The notes: generated by a model from the letters alone, not told the origin. Counted from the stretch's first letter, positions 1-8,377 are shown. The stretch: DNA of 11,222 nt from Pseudomonadota bacterium (GCA_022360335.1 JAKSCZ010000038.1:1-11222), one strand, 5' to 3'. Numbers and translations are program-made.

Positions 1-14
1 AAAGGCCCTCCTAC
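1..14 (-). repeat. REP-type palindromic element, partial, cut by window edge
   Basis: Read on the minus strand this is the GTAGGAG head followed by GGCCTTT. It matches the first 13 bases of the complete minus-strand copies at 74-100 and 111-137 and is then cut off by the window start. It is the fourth member of the cluster and shows that the repeat array continues beyond the window. Confidence 0.6.
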
Positions 15-15
15 A

Positions 16-41
16 GAGATAAGGGACAGTTACCTTATCTC
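16..41. repeat. Perfect 9-bp stem-loop between REP copies
   Basis: Arms 16-24 (GAGATAAGG) and 33-41 (CCTTATCTC) are perfectly complementary around the 8-nt loop GACAGTTA. No T-run follows on either strand, so it is not a standard intrinsic terminator for glgX or for a gene entering from the left. Its sequence is unlike the GTAGGAG repeats on both sides, so it is a different element. It could stabilise a 3' end or be part of a composite REP array; its function is unknown. Confidence 0.6.
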
Positions 42-48
42 CCGTGCC

Positions 49-70
49 GTAGGAGCGGCTTCAGCCGCGA
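49..70 (+). repeat. REP-type palindromic element, plus orientation
   Basis: GTAGGAG is followed by a short palindrome (GCGGCT / AGCCGC, positions 55-60 and 63-68) and then GA. The head is the same as in the minus-strand copies, while the palindrome bases differ (CGGCTTCAGCCG here, GGCCTTCAGGCC there) and still pair. A GTAG-type head plus a palindrome is the layout of REP elements mobilised by REP-associated tyrosine transposases (RAYTs). It is inverted relative to the neighbouring copies, as in BIME arrays. Confidence 0.75.
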
Positions 71-73
71 ATC

Positions 74-100
74 CGTTCGGGCCTGAAGGCCCTCCTACGC
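74..100 (-). repeat. REP-type palindromic element, minus orientation, copy 1
   Basis: This is identical over 27 bases to 111-137, with a 37-nt period. On the minus strand it reads GCGTAGGAG, then the palindrome GGGCCT-TC-AGGCCC, then GAACG. It forms a head-to-head pair with the plus-strand copy at 49-70, separated by only 3 nt. It lies just downstream of glgX and could protect the operon mRNA 3' end or limit read-through. Confidence 0.8.
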
Positions 101-110
101 TGGTATCGTT

Positions 111-137
111 CGTTCGGGCCTGAAGGCCCTCCTACGC
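111..137 (-). repeat. REP-type palindromic element, minus orientation, copy 2, overlapping glgX stop
   Basis: This is an exact 27-base copy of 74-100. The TAG inside its GTAGGAG head (plus positions 132-134) is the stop codon of glgX, and the three bases before it (135-137) encode the last alanine. The repeat has therefore inserted at or been duplicated into the very end of the coding region. The five bases GTATC also recur after both copies at the same offset (103-107 and 140-144). Confidence 0.8.
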
Positions 138-2153
138 CTGTATCAGCAGGGCGATCGAGCGATCGGGCATCAATACCGTTTGCCCGTCCTCGAACTCGAC
201 GTCCGCCGTGCTGCTGCAAAAGGCCACGTCCCAGTCCCGTGGCGGGGCGGACAGCGACAGGCGCATGTGAGCGGGATGGTCGTGCGCGTTGACGAGGATG
301 GCGACGGCCGATTCGCCGCCGTCGGCGCGCGTCAGCGCGATGACCTTCGCGAAGGCACGGCTGTCGGCCCATTCCGCAGCCTGCTTCTCGGCGCCGTGCT
401 GATTGATCCATTCGATCCTCGCCACACCGCCGTCGAGTTCGAGCGAGCCGTGCACGTATTGCGGCAGGCGCAGCAGCGGAATCGCGTGACGCAAGTGAAT
501 GACCCGGCGTACGAGACCGGCGAATACCGGATCCTCGTCGAGCGACGACCAGTCGAGCCAGCCGATCTCGTTGTCCTGCGCGTAGGCGTTGTTGTTGCCT
601 CGCTGGGAATTGCCGAATTCGTCGCCGGCGAGCAGCATCGGCGTCCCCTGGGAGAACATCAGCGTCGCGAGCAGGTTGAGGCGATGGCGCCGCCGCTGCC
701 GAACGACGTCGGCGTCGTCGGTTTCGCCTTCGACGCCGTAGTTGCAGCCGAAGTTGTGTGCGTGACCGTCGCGGTTGCCTTCGCCGTTGCCGTCGTTGTG
801 GCGATGGACGTAGCTGACGGCGTCGCTCAGCGTGAATCCGTCGTGAGACGTGACGAGATTGACGCTGGCACGGGGACCGCGGCCGCTCGCCTCGAAGATG
901 TCCGCCGAGCCGTGCAGGCGCCGTGCGAGAACGCCGCTCTTGCCGTGGTCGCCGCGCCAGAACCGGCGCACGTCGTCCCGGTACAGATCGTTCCATTCCG
1001 CCCAGCGCGGCGGGAAGTTGCCGAGCTGGTACCCGCCCGGGCCCGGATCCCAGGGTTCGGCGACGAGCTTGACGTCCGCGAGGCGCGGGTCGTTGCTGAT
1101 GTCCATCAGCAAGGGGTGTCCTTTGGTATAACCGTGCGCGCGTCGGCCGAGGATCGTCGCCAGGTCGAAGCGGAAACCGTCGACGCCCATGATCTCGGCG
1201 TAGTACGCGAGGCTCTCGACGACGAGTTCCCGGGCACGCGGGTGGTCGGCGTTGAGCGTATTGCCGCAGCCCGTATCGTTGACATAGACGCCGGGCTCGT
1301 ACGGCAGGGTACGGTAGTACGCCAGGTTGTCGAGTCCCCGGAACGACAGGGTCGGACCGTTCCGGCCGCCCTCGCCCGTGTGATTGAACGCGACGTCGAG
1401 GACGACCTCGAGTCCGGCATCGTGCAGCGTTCGCACCATGTCGCGCAGCTCGACGTCGGCCGGGCCGCTGGCATACCGGGGCATCGGGGCGAAGAACGAT
1501 AGCGTGTTGTAACCCCAGAGATTCCTGAGCCCCTTGTCGACGAGGTGCTGCTCGTCGATGAATGCCTGGACCGGCATCAGTTCGACCGACGTTACGCCGA
1601 GTGCCTTGATGTAGTCGACGACGGCGCCGTTGCTCATACCGGCGAAGGTCCCGCGCAGCGCCTCGTCGATCGCCGGGTGCCGCATCGTGAAGCCGCGCAG
1701 GTTGCATTCGTAGAAGATCGTCTCTTCCCAGGAGACCCGCCGCCGGTCCTCGTTCGCGGGCTCGCCGCGCGCCGTGACCACGCCGTGCGGTGTATCTGCC
1801 GCGCTGTCGAGATCGTTGTCGTCGAAAACCGCTTCCGACCAGCGAAAATCGCCGCTCAGGCGGCGCGCGTAGGGATCGATCAGCAGTTTGTGCGGATTGC
1901 AGCGCAGGCCCCGGTCCCGGTCGTAGGGGCCGTGGACGCGGTAGCCGTAGCGCCGGCCCGGTGCGCAGCCCTCGACGAAACCGTGCCAGACGGCATCGTC
2001 GCCGCGCTCGAGATCCCGGCGCAGCGCCGGACGGCCGCCGGCGTCGAACAGGCAGAGCTCGACGCGCTCCGCGATCGACGAGAAGACGGCGAAATGCGTC
2101 CCGCGTTCGCCGGGCACGGGCCCGAGCGATGCCTCGTGATCCGCCGTGCTCAT
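132..2153 (-). CDS. glgX: Glycogen debranching enzyme GlgX
   Basis: GH13 isoamylase-type enzyme that hydrolyses alpha-1,6 branches of phosphorylase limit glycogen and releases short maltooligosaccharides for MalQ; cytoplasmic. The product is 673 aa, against 657 in E. coli. An N-terminal CBM48 domain (about residues 5-100) precedes the GH13 barrel. Visible motifs are DVAFNHTGEG, GFRFDLAT with nucleophile D330, VAEPWDPGPGGY with acid/base E366, and VTSHDGFTL with D438. The start is the ATG at 2151-2153, which overlaps the glgP stop as ATGA. The GAGG just upstream leaves only about one base before ATG, too close for normal initiation, so translation is probably coupled to glgP termination. The reading frame stays open upstream, but that extension lies inside glgP and lacks family similarity. 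The TAG stop falls in a REP repeat. Confidence 0.96.
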   Translation of the reverse strand: MSTADHEASLGPVPGERGTHFAVFSSIAERVELCLFDAGGRPALRRDLERGDDAVWHGFVEGCAPGRRYGYRVHGPYDRDRGLRCNPHKLLIDPYARRLSGDFRWSEAVFDDNDLDSAADTPHGVVTARGEPANEDRRRVSWEETIFYECNLRGFTMRHPAIDEALRGTFAGMSNGAVVDYIKALGVTSVELMPVQAFIDEQHLVDKGLRNLWGYNTLSFFAPMPRYASGPADVELRDMVRTLHDAGLEVVLDVAFNHTGEGGRNGPTLSFRGLDNLAYYRTLPYEPGVYVNDTGCGNTLNADHPRARELVVESLAYYAEIMGVDGFRFDLATILGRRAHGYTKGHPLLMDISNDPRLADVKLVAEPWDPGPGGYQLGNFPPRWAEWNDLYRDDVRRFWRGDHGKSGVLARRLHGSADIFEASGRGPRASVNLVTSHDGFTLSDAVSYVHRHNDGNGEGNRDGHAHNFGCNYGVEGETDDADVVRQRRRHRLNLLATLMFSQGTPMLLAGDEFGNSQRGNNNAYAQDNEIGWLDWSSLDEDPVFAGLVRRVIHLRHAIPLLRLPQYVHGSLELDGGVARIEWINQHGAEKQAAEWADSRAFAKVIALTRADGGESAVAILVNAHDHPAHMRLSLSAPPRDWDVAFCSSTADVEFEDGQTVLMPDRSIALLIQA

Positions 2154-4645
2154 ACCTCGGGGATGGGCTCGAGGTGCCAGATGTCGTCGTTGTAGTCGCG
2201 CATGGTGCGGTCGGTGGAGAACCTCCCGGAGCGCGCCGTGTTGAGGATGCTCATGCGCGTCCAGGTAGCCTGATCCCGGTACGTCTGACCGGCGCGCTCC
2301 TGCGCATCGACGAAGCTGCGGAAATCCGCCGCCGTCATCCACGGGTCGGCCGGTTCCCTGACCGACTGGATGATCGCGTCGAAGATCCCGGGTTCGAAGT
2401 GGTTGAAGTGACCGCTCGACAGCAGGTCCATGACGCGCCTGAAATCCGGATCGGCATCGATGACGGCCTGCGGGTCGTAGTTGCCGCGCAGCGCCTCGAT
2501 CTCTTCGACCGTGTTGCCGAACAGGAAGAAGTTCTCGTCCCCGACCGCTTCCCGGATCTCGACGTTCGCGCCGTCGAGCGTGCCGATGGTGATCGCACCG
2601 TTCATCATGAACTTCATGTTGCCCGTGCCCGAGGCCTCCTTGCCGGCCGTCGATATCTGCTCGGAGAGATCGGCCGCCGGGCAGATCTTCTCCATGGCCG
2701 ATACGTTGTAGTCGGGATAGAAAACGAGCCGCAGCTTACCCTCCATCGCCGGGTCCGCGTTGATCACGCGCGCGACGTTGTTGATGCACTTGATGATGGC
2801 CTTGGCCGTCACGTAGCCCGGCGCCGCCTTGCCGCCGATGACGATCAGCCGTGGAACCGGGTCGCCGCCGTCGCCGCGCCGGATACGATCGTACAGATGA
2901 ATCGCGTGCAGCATGTTGAGCAGTTGCCGCTTGTACTCGTGAATGCGCTTGACCTGGACGTCGAACATCATGTCCGTCGACACGCCGAGACCGGTTCGTT
3001 GCTCGATATCGTCGGCGAGTCGCTGCTTGTTGGCGGATTTGACGTCGCGCCAGCGCGACTGGAATCCGGGGTCGTCCGCGTATCGGGCGATGCCGCGCAG
3101 CTGGTCCAGCTCGACCTTCCAGCCATCGCCGATCTTCTCGCCGATCAGGTCGGCGAGATCGGGGTTGCAGGCCGCCAGCCAGCGTCGCTGCGTGACGCCG
3201 TTCGTCTTGTTGTTGAAGCGCCCGGGCCAGAGCTCGGCGAAATCGCGGAACAGGCCCTCGCGCAACAGGCGCGAATGCAGTTCCGCCACGCCGTTGATCG
3301 AGTAACTGCCGACGATCGCGAGGTAGGCCATGCGGATCATCGGCTCGGGACCTTCCTGGATCAGCGACATGCGGCGGATGCGCTCGTTGTCGCCCGGCCA
3401 GCGCTGGCCGATCTCCGCGATGAAACGCGCGTTGATCTCGTAGATGATGTCGAGCAGGCGGGGCAGCAGGCGGCGGAACATGGCGACAGGCCAGGATTCG
3501 AGCGCCTCGGGCAACAGCGTGTGGTTCGTGTACGCCATCGTGCTGCGCGTGATGTTCCAGGCCTCGTCCCATCCGAGCCCGTGCACGTCGATCAGCAGGC
3601 GCATGAGTTCCGCGACGGCGACGGCCGGGTGCGTATCGTTGAGCTGGAAGCAGTTCTTCGCCGAGAACTCGGCGAAGTCGTCGCCCTTGCGTTTTCGCCA
3701 GTTGCGGATCATGTCCTGGAGGCTCGCCGAGGCCAGGAAGTACTGTTGCCTCAGCCGCAGTTCCTGGCCGTTCTCGGTCGTCGCGTTCGGGTACAGCACC
3801 ATCGTGATGTTCTCGGCCGCGTTCTTCGAAGCCACCGAGTCGGCGTAACTGCCGGCGTTGAATTCCTCGAGGTCGAACTCCTCGCGCGCCGCCGCCGACC
3901 ACAGGCGCAGGGTGTTGACGATATCGTTCTCGAATCCGGGCACCGGGATGTCGTACGGAATCGCCAGCACGTCGTGCGTGTCGACCCATACGTGCCGCGT
4001 CCTGCCGTTCGCGTCCATCGCCACGTCGCTGCGACCGCCGAAATGGATCGTCTGCGCGAATTCGATACGTTCGATCTCCCACGGAAAGCCCTCGCGCAGC
4101 CAGGAGTCGGCTTTCTCGACCTGGTAGCCGTTCTCGATGCGCTGGTGGAACATGCCGTACCGGTAGCGTATGCCGTAGCCGGTGACGGGCAGTCTCAGCG
4201 TTGCACAGCTGTCGAGGAAGCAGGCCGCGAGGCGACCGAGACCGCCGTTGCCGAGACCGGTGTCCCGCTCGCGTTCGCAGACTTTTTCGAGGTCGAGACC
4301 GAGACGGTCGAGCGCTTCGGTCGTCTCGTCGTCGATCCCGAGGTTGATCAGGGCGTTGCGTAACAGGCGGCCCATGAGGAACTCGAGCGACAGGTAGGCG
4401 CAGCGCCGTACGTCGTTTGCCTGGGCCGCATTGCGCGTCTTGTTCCAGCGTTCCATGAGCCGGTCCCGGGCCGCGTAGACCACGGCCTGGTAGAGGAACG
4501 GCGAGTCGTTCTGGATCGTGCGCCGGCCGAGCAGGCGACCGAAATAGTGCGTGAAGTCGCTGAGAATCGCGTCCGCCGTCATCGGCAGTTCCGATGTTTG
4601 CAGCAACTCGCGATCGCCGGTCGAGTTTTCGGGTTTTGCGGACAT
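2150..4645 (-). CDS. glgP: Glycogen (alpha-glucan) phosphorylase GlgP
   Basis: GT35 enzyme that removes outer glucose units of glycogen with phosphate, giving glucose-1-phosphate, and needs pyridoxal phosphate. The product is 831 aa, against 815 for E. coli GlgP. Family blocks run the full length: AYLSLEFLMGR near residue 85, DTGLGNGGLGRLAACFLDS, the NDTHPAVAVAELMR block, RIHEYKRQLLN, and the cofactor motif EASGTGNMKFMMNGA with PLP lysine K678. No frameshift or missing block was seen. The start ATG at 4643-4645 lies 4 nt after the glgB stop, with GGAG eight bases upstream inside the end of glgB. A second Met at residue 22 is a weaker choice because it lacks that ribosome binding site. The gene supplies the breakdown arm next to the synthetic genes, and its product leaves the branches that GlgX cuts. 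Confidence 0.97.
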   Translation of the reverse strand: MSAKPENSTGDRELLQTSELPMTADAILSDFTHYFGRLLGRRTIQNDSPFLYQAVVYAARDRLMERWNKTRNAAQANDVRRCAYLSLEFLMGRLLRNALINLGIDDETTEALDRLGLDLEKVCERERDTGLGNGGLGRLAACFLDSCATLRLPVTGYGIRYRYGMFHQRIENGYQVEKADSWLREGFPWEIERIEFAQTIHFGGRSDVAMDANGRTRHVWVDTHDVLAIPYDIPVPGFENDIVNTLRLWSAAAREEFDLEEFNAGSYADSVASKNAAENITMVLYPNATTENGQELRLRQQYFLASASLQDMIRNWRKRKGDDFAEFSAKNCFQLNDTHPAVAVAELMRLLIDVHGLGWDEAWNITRSTMAYTNHTLLPEALESWPVAMFRRLLPRLLDIIYEINARFIAEIGQRWPGDNERIRRMSLIQEGPEPMIRMAYLAIVGSYSINGVAELHSRLLREGLFRDFAELWPGRFNNKTNGVTQRRWLAACNPDLADLIGEKIGDGWKVELDQLRGIARYADDPGFQSRWRDVKSANKQRLADDIEQRTGLGVSTDMMFDVQVKRIHEYKRQLLNMLHAIHLYDRIRRGDGGDPVPRLIVIGGKAAPGYVTAKAIIKCINNVARVINADPAMEGKLRLVFYPDYNVSAMEKICPAADLSEQISTAGKEASGTGNMKFMMNGAITIGTLDGANVEIREAVGDENFFLFGNTVEEIEALRGNYDPQAVIDADPDFRRVMDLLSSGHFNHFEPGIFDAIIQSVREPADPWMTAADFRSFVDAQERAGQTYRDQATWTRMSILNTARSGRFSTDRTMRDYNDDIWHLEPIPEV

Positions 4646-4649
4646 CAGC

Positions 4650-6815
4650 TCAACTCCGGTTCTTTTGGAGAATCATCGTCGCCAGCGCCGGTAAGGTCAG
4701 TTCGACCGAGGACGGCCGGCCGTGGTGCCCTGTTTTACCCGATTCGACGGACCGGGGGCCAGTGCCGCTGCCGCAATATTTTTTATCGTCGGTATTCAAC
4801 ATAACGCGGTAGACCCCTTCTTCGGGGACACCGAGACGGTAGTTCTCGCGGACGACGGGCGTCAGGTTGCTTACGCAGACGACGAAGCCGCCTCGCCGGT
4901 CCCGGCGCAACCAGCTCAGCACGCTGTTCTCGCGGTCGCCCCAGTCGATCCACTCGAAGCCGGCGCCCGAGAAATCGGCTTCGTGCAGGGCCGGGGTCTC
5001 GCGGTAGATGCGATTCAGGTCGCGCAGCAGGTCCTGCACCCCGGTGTGCTCCGCGCCCGGCAGCACATGCCAGTCCAGCGACTGGTCGTGGTTCCACTCG
5101 CTCCACTGCCCGATCTCGTTGCCCATGAACAGGAGCTTCTTGCCCGGATGCCCGTACATGAAGCCGTAGTACGCGCGCAGGTTGGCGAACTGCTGCCAGC
5201 GATCGCCCGGCATACGCCCGATGATCGAGCGTTTGCCGTGCACGACCTCGTCGTGCGACAACGGCAGGACGAAGTTCTCGTTGAAGGCGTACACGAGGCC
5301 GAAGGTCATCTTGTCGTGGTGGTAACGGCGGTGCACCGGATCTTCCGAGATATACGACAACGTGTCGTTCATCCAGCCCATGTTCCACTTGTACGTGAAA
5401 CCGAGGCCGCCTGCGTCGACGGGGTGCGACACGCCGGGCCACGCGGTCGACTCCTCGGCATAGGAGGTCGCGCCGTGGGCGTGCAATTCGGTGTTCAGGC
5501 GCTTCAGGAATTCGACGGCCTCGAGGTTTTCGTTGCCGCCGAATTCGTTCGGAATCCACTCGCCGTCCTCGCGCGAATAGTCGAGGTAGAGCATCGAGGC
5601 GACGGCGTCCACCCGCAGCGCATCGATGTGATACTCCTCGATCCAGTACAGGGCGTTGCCTATAAGATAGTTGATGACCTCGCGGCGGCCGTAGTTGAAG
5701 ATCAGCGTACCCCAGTCGGCGTGCGCGCCCTTGCGCGGGTCCTCGTGCTCGTAGAGCGCCGTGCCGTCGAAGCGCTGCAGGCCGTGCTCGTCGCCCGGGA
5801 AGTGCGCCGGGACCCAGTCCGCGATGACGCCGATGCCGTGCCGATGGCAGGTATCGATGAAGTAGCGGAAGTCGTCGGGCGTGCCGAAACGCTGGGTCGG
5901 CGCGAACATGCCGATCGGCTGGTAGCCCCAGGAGCCGTCGAACGGGTGCTCGGTCACGGGCAGCAGCTCGATGTGCGTGAAACCGAGATCGACGACGTAG
6001 GGCACGAGTTCGTGTGCGAGATCCCGGTACGTCAGGTAAGCGCCGTCGTCCTTGCGGCGCCATGAGCCGAGGTGCACTTCGTAAATGCTCGTCGGCGCAT
6101 CGAGTTGCGGCCCGGCTTTGCGGGCTGCCATCCACTCGTCGTCACGCCAGACGTGACGCGAGTCGAACACGATCGAGGAGTTCCCGGGCGGCGGCTCGTG
6201 GAACGACCCGTAGGGGTCCCCCTTGAGCGGCAGCAGCTTGCCGCTGGCGTTCGCGATCTCGTACTTGTACAACGCGCCGTTGCCGATACCGGGGACGAAG
6301 ATCTCCCAGATACCGTTGGCGGGGTGCAGGCGCATGACGTGCCGGCGCCCGTCCCAGCTGTTGAAATCGCCGACGACGCTGACACGCGACGCGTTCGGCG
6401 CCCACACGGCGAAACGGGTACCGGAGACGCCGAGCAAGGTCCGTTCGTGCGCGCCGAGTTTGCGATACACGTACTTGTCCGAGCCTTCACCGAGCAGGTA
6501 CCGGTCGATCTCGCCGAGCGTCGACGGGAATCGATACGGGTCTTCCGTGTCCTGCACGGCACCGTCGTCCCACGTGATGCGCAGGCGGTAGTTCCGCAGG
6601 CGCGCCGGCATCGGGCCCTGGAACAGGCCTTCGTAATCCGACGGGTCGAGTTTGCCGCGCACCTTGCCGCCGGAATCGACGACCTCGACCGAGGCTGCAC
6701 CGGGTTGCAGCGTACGTACGACACGTCGTCCCCTCTCGCGGTGGACGCCGAGCAGTGAGAACGGATCATGGTGCCGGCCCTCGGCCAGCGCCCGCAGGGA
6801 GTATGCATCAGTCAT
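4650..6815 (-). CDS. glgB: 1,4-alpha-glucan (glycogen) branching enzyme GlgB
   Basis: GH13 transferase that cuts alpha-1,4 chains and re-attaches the segment by an alpha-1,6 bond, making glycogen branch points. The product is 721 aa, against 728 in E. coli, with the long enterobacterial-type N-terminus: N1 domain (about 1-105) starting ALAEGRHHDPFSLLG, CBM48 (about 115-210, FAVWAPNASRVSVVGDFN), catalytic barrel (about 240-600), C-terminal beta domain. Catalytic motifs are DWVPAHFPGDEHGL, LRVDAVASM with nucleophile D403, AEEST with acid/base E454, and LPLSHDEVVHGK. The start ATG at 6813-6815 overlaps the end of glgA by 8 nt, and GGA lies about 9 nt upstream. The frame is open about 90 codons further up, but that stretch is out-of-frame glgA sequence. 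It ends 4 nt before glgP. Confidence 0.97.
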   Translation of the reverse strand: MTDAYSLRALAEGRHHDPFSLLGVHRERGRRVVRTLQPGAASVEVVDSGGKVRGKLDPSDYEGLFQGPMPARLRNYRLRITWDDGAVQDTEDPYRFPSTLGEIDRYLLGEGSDKYVYRKLGAHERTLLGVSGTRFAVWAPNASRVSVVGDFNSWDGRRHVMRLHPANGIWEIFVPGIGNGALYKYEIANASGKLLPLKGDPYGSFHEPPPGNSSIVFDSRHVWRDDEWMAARKAGPQLDAPTSIYEVHLGSWRRKDDGAYLTYRDLAHELVPYVVDLGFTHIELLPVTEHPFDGSWGYQPIGMFAPTQRFGTPDDFRYFIDTCHRHGIGVIADWVPAHFPGDEHGLQRFDGTALYEHEDPRKGAHADWGTLIFNYGRREVINYLIGNALYWIEEYHIDALRVDAVASMLYLDYSREDGEWIPNEFGGNENLEAVEFLKRLNTELHAHGATSYAEESTAWPGVSHPVDAGGLGFTYKWNMGWMNDTLSYISEDPVHRRYHHDKMTFGLVYAFNENFVLPLSHDEVVHGKRSIIGRMPGDRWQQFANLRAYYGFMYGHPGKKLLFMGNEIGQWSEWNHDQSLDWHVLPGAEHTGVQDLLRDLNRIYRETPALHEADFSGAGFEWIDWGDRENSVLSWLRRDRRGGFVVCVSNLTPVVRENYRLGVPEEGVYRVMLNTDDKKYCGSGTGPRSVESGKTGHHGRPSSVELTLPALATMILQKNRS

Positions 6816-8367
6816 TGGGCATTCCGTACAATTCTCGTGCTGTGCGGCCGGCGGACAACGCCCAGCTGAAGCGTTGCGCGCCGGCCCGTCGACGAAGGGC
6901 CTTCCACGCGACGGGATCTTCGGCACGGCGCTCGAGCGCAGCGAGCGTCGTCGAAACGAATGCATCGGCCTGCTCGTCCCGACTTGCGCCGCCGAACACG
7001 AACCCGGTAGCGCCGTGCTCGACGGTGTCGCGCAGGCCTCCGACGCCATGCACGACACAAGGCTGCCCGTTGCGCATCGCAAGCATCTGACTGATGCCGC
7101 AGGGCTCGAAGCTCGACGGCATCAGGAAGAGGTCGCCGGCAGCGTACAGGGGTTCCGCGAGCAGTTCCGAATAGCCGTTCAGAAACAGCACGTTCGGACA
7201 ATCCTGCGCGATTTCGAGCAGTTGTTCCTCAAAGCGCGGCTCACCGCTGCCGAGGACGATCGTTGCGGCCTGTCGGCCGAGCGTCTGGGACAGGCGCTGC
7301 AATGGCGATTCGTCCGTTTCCGTCTCGTGGAGCAGCAGCGTCGCTTTTTGTGCGACGAGGCGGCCGATGCTCGTCAACACGTGAACGGGACGCCGCCTGG
7401 GGAAACTCGCGATGCGCTGCAATGCGAGCGTGTGCGCCTCGTTCGACGGGTCCCGGCGCTGCCAGTCGTGCAATTGGGCCTCGGCCATGCCGAGAACGCG
7501 CATCCAGCCCGGCCGGCGCGTCCTGGGCGCGTCGTACTCGCAGCCGTTCAGGATACCGTACAGCCGGCCCTCGTCCCGAACGCCGGCGAGCAGCGTCTCG
7601 AGGCCTTCGCCGCCGATGAAGCCCGCCGCCGGATCGCTGGCCCTGCAGATCTCGTCGGCATACGTCGCCGACACCGTGCTGACGCGGTCGGCCAGTCGAA
7701 TCGCCGACGCCATCGGATTGATGCAGTTGTCGTAGTCGGGATCGGCGATCGCGAGCGGGTCCGCCTGCAGGCCGGGAAACCAGGACTCGAAAGAGGATTC
7801 GTCGCCCCGTAACGGCCGGGTGCCCTGGTACGACAGGTTGTGAATCGTGAAGACGGTCGGAATCCTGCGCGCCGCCGCAAAACGCTCGTCGAAGCGGATC
7901 AGCGGCAGGTACAGGGCGGCGTGCCAGTCGTGCAGGTGCACGACGTCCGGTTTGCGGACCGTCTGCTCGACCCAGGCTGCGGCTGCTGCGCAGAACAGCG
8001 CGAACTTGCCGGCGTCCGAGGCGAACGGTCTGTCGGGCCCGTCGCCGTAGTAGATGACGCCGGCGCCCTGCGCCGCGAAGTCCGGGTGATCGAACACGAG
8101 GTTGCAAACGCCGTCGTTGGCGCCCGGAACGACCCATGCGTCGATGCTCCGCCGTTCGCCGCGGAACCGCGCATCGAACGATGCCACGCGCTCGGCGCCG
8201 TCCAGCTTGTGGAACGAGCCGTACGAGGGCGTCGCCACCGTCGTGCTCCAGCCCGTCTCTGCGAGCGCCACGGGAAGATCGCGCACGACGTCGCCGACGC
8301 CGCCCACCTTGCCGCCCGGCAGGGCGCCGTTTTCGGATGCGAGGAAGAGAACGGAGCGCGTATCGAT
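6808..8367 (-). CDS. glgA: Glycogen synthase GlgA, ADP-glucose type, probable ATC start
   Basis: GT5 enzyme that transfers glucose from ADP-glucose to growing alpha-1,4 chains. From the inferred start the product is 519 aa (E. coli 477). Family landmarks are SVLFLASENG then GGKVGGVGDVVRDLP with K20 as counterpart of the K-x-G-G-L lysine, VVHLHDWHA with H149, FTIHNLSYQG, GRLVAQK, and the donor-site block PSSFEPCGISQ with E421, followed by GGLRDTV. The start is odd. Protein homology must begin just after the glgC stop, but no ATG, GTG or TTG exists there in any frame. The codon at the expected place is ATC (8365-8367), 10 nt after the glgC TAG, with AGG and GGA ahead of it. The nearest in-frame choices are GTG 8532, deep in glgC with no ribosome site, and GTG 8307, which would remove K20. 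The coordinates therefore use ATC; rare initiation or a sequence error are both possible. Confidence 0.9.
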   Translation of the reverse strand: MDTRSVLFLASENGALPGGKVGGVGDVVRDLPVALAETGWSTTVATPSYGSFHKLDGAERVASFDARFRGERRSIDAWVVPGANDGVCNLVFDHPDFAAQGAGVIYYGDGPDRPFASDAGKFALFCAAAAAWVEQTVRKPDVVHLHDWHAALYLPLIRFDERFAAARRIPTVFTIHNLSYQGTRPLRGDESSFESWFPGLQADPLAIADPDYDNCINPMASAIRLADRVSTVSATYADEICRASDPAAGFIGGEGLETLLAGVRDEGRLYGILNGCEYDAPRTRRPGWMRVLGMAEAQLHDWQRRDPSNEAHTLALQRIASFPRRRPVHVLTSIGRLVAQKATLLLHETETDESPLQRLSQTLGRQAATIVLGSGEPRFEEQLLEIAQDCPNVLFLNGYSELLAEPLYAAGDLFLMPSSFEPCGISQMLAMRNGQPCVVHGVGGLRDTVEHGATGFVFGGASRDEQADAFVSTTLAALERRAEDPVAWKALRRRAGAQRFSWALSAGRTARELYGMPND

Positions 8368-8377
8368 GGTTCCGGGC

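Noticed and set aside
74..137. Intrinsic terminator after glgX
   Set aside because: Short stems exist, but no T-run follows them on the minus strand, and the units are repeats of the REP type.
180..1502. Plus-strand open frame of 440 codons antisense to glgX
   Set aside because: It mirrors the glgX codon bias and shows no independent ribosome site or domain.
1790..4363. Plus-strand open frame of 857 codons antisense to glgP and glgX
   Set aside because: It lies antisense to two intact, recognisable genes, its product is Arg/Val/Asp-rich with no family motif, and such frames arise commonly in GC-rich DNA with strong third-position bias.
4775..4790. A/T-rich patch with a six-A run in glgB as a frameshift site
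   Set aside because: The in-frame codons AAA AAA TAT do not form a standard -1 slippery heptamer in the right phase, and the zero frame continues into a normal GlgB C-terminus.
6816..7082. N-terminal extension of glgB by about 89 residues
   Set aside because: The extension overlaps the conserved glgA C-terminus out of frame, while the ATG at 6815 gives a product of the expected length starting at the family N-terminus.
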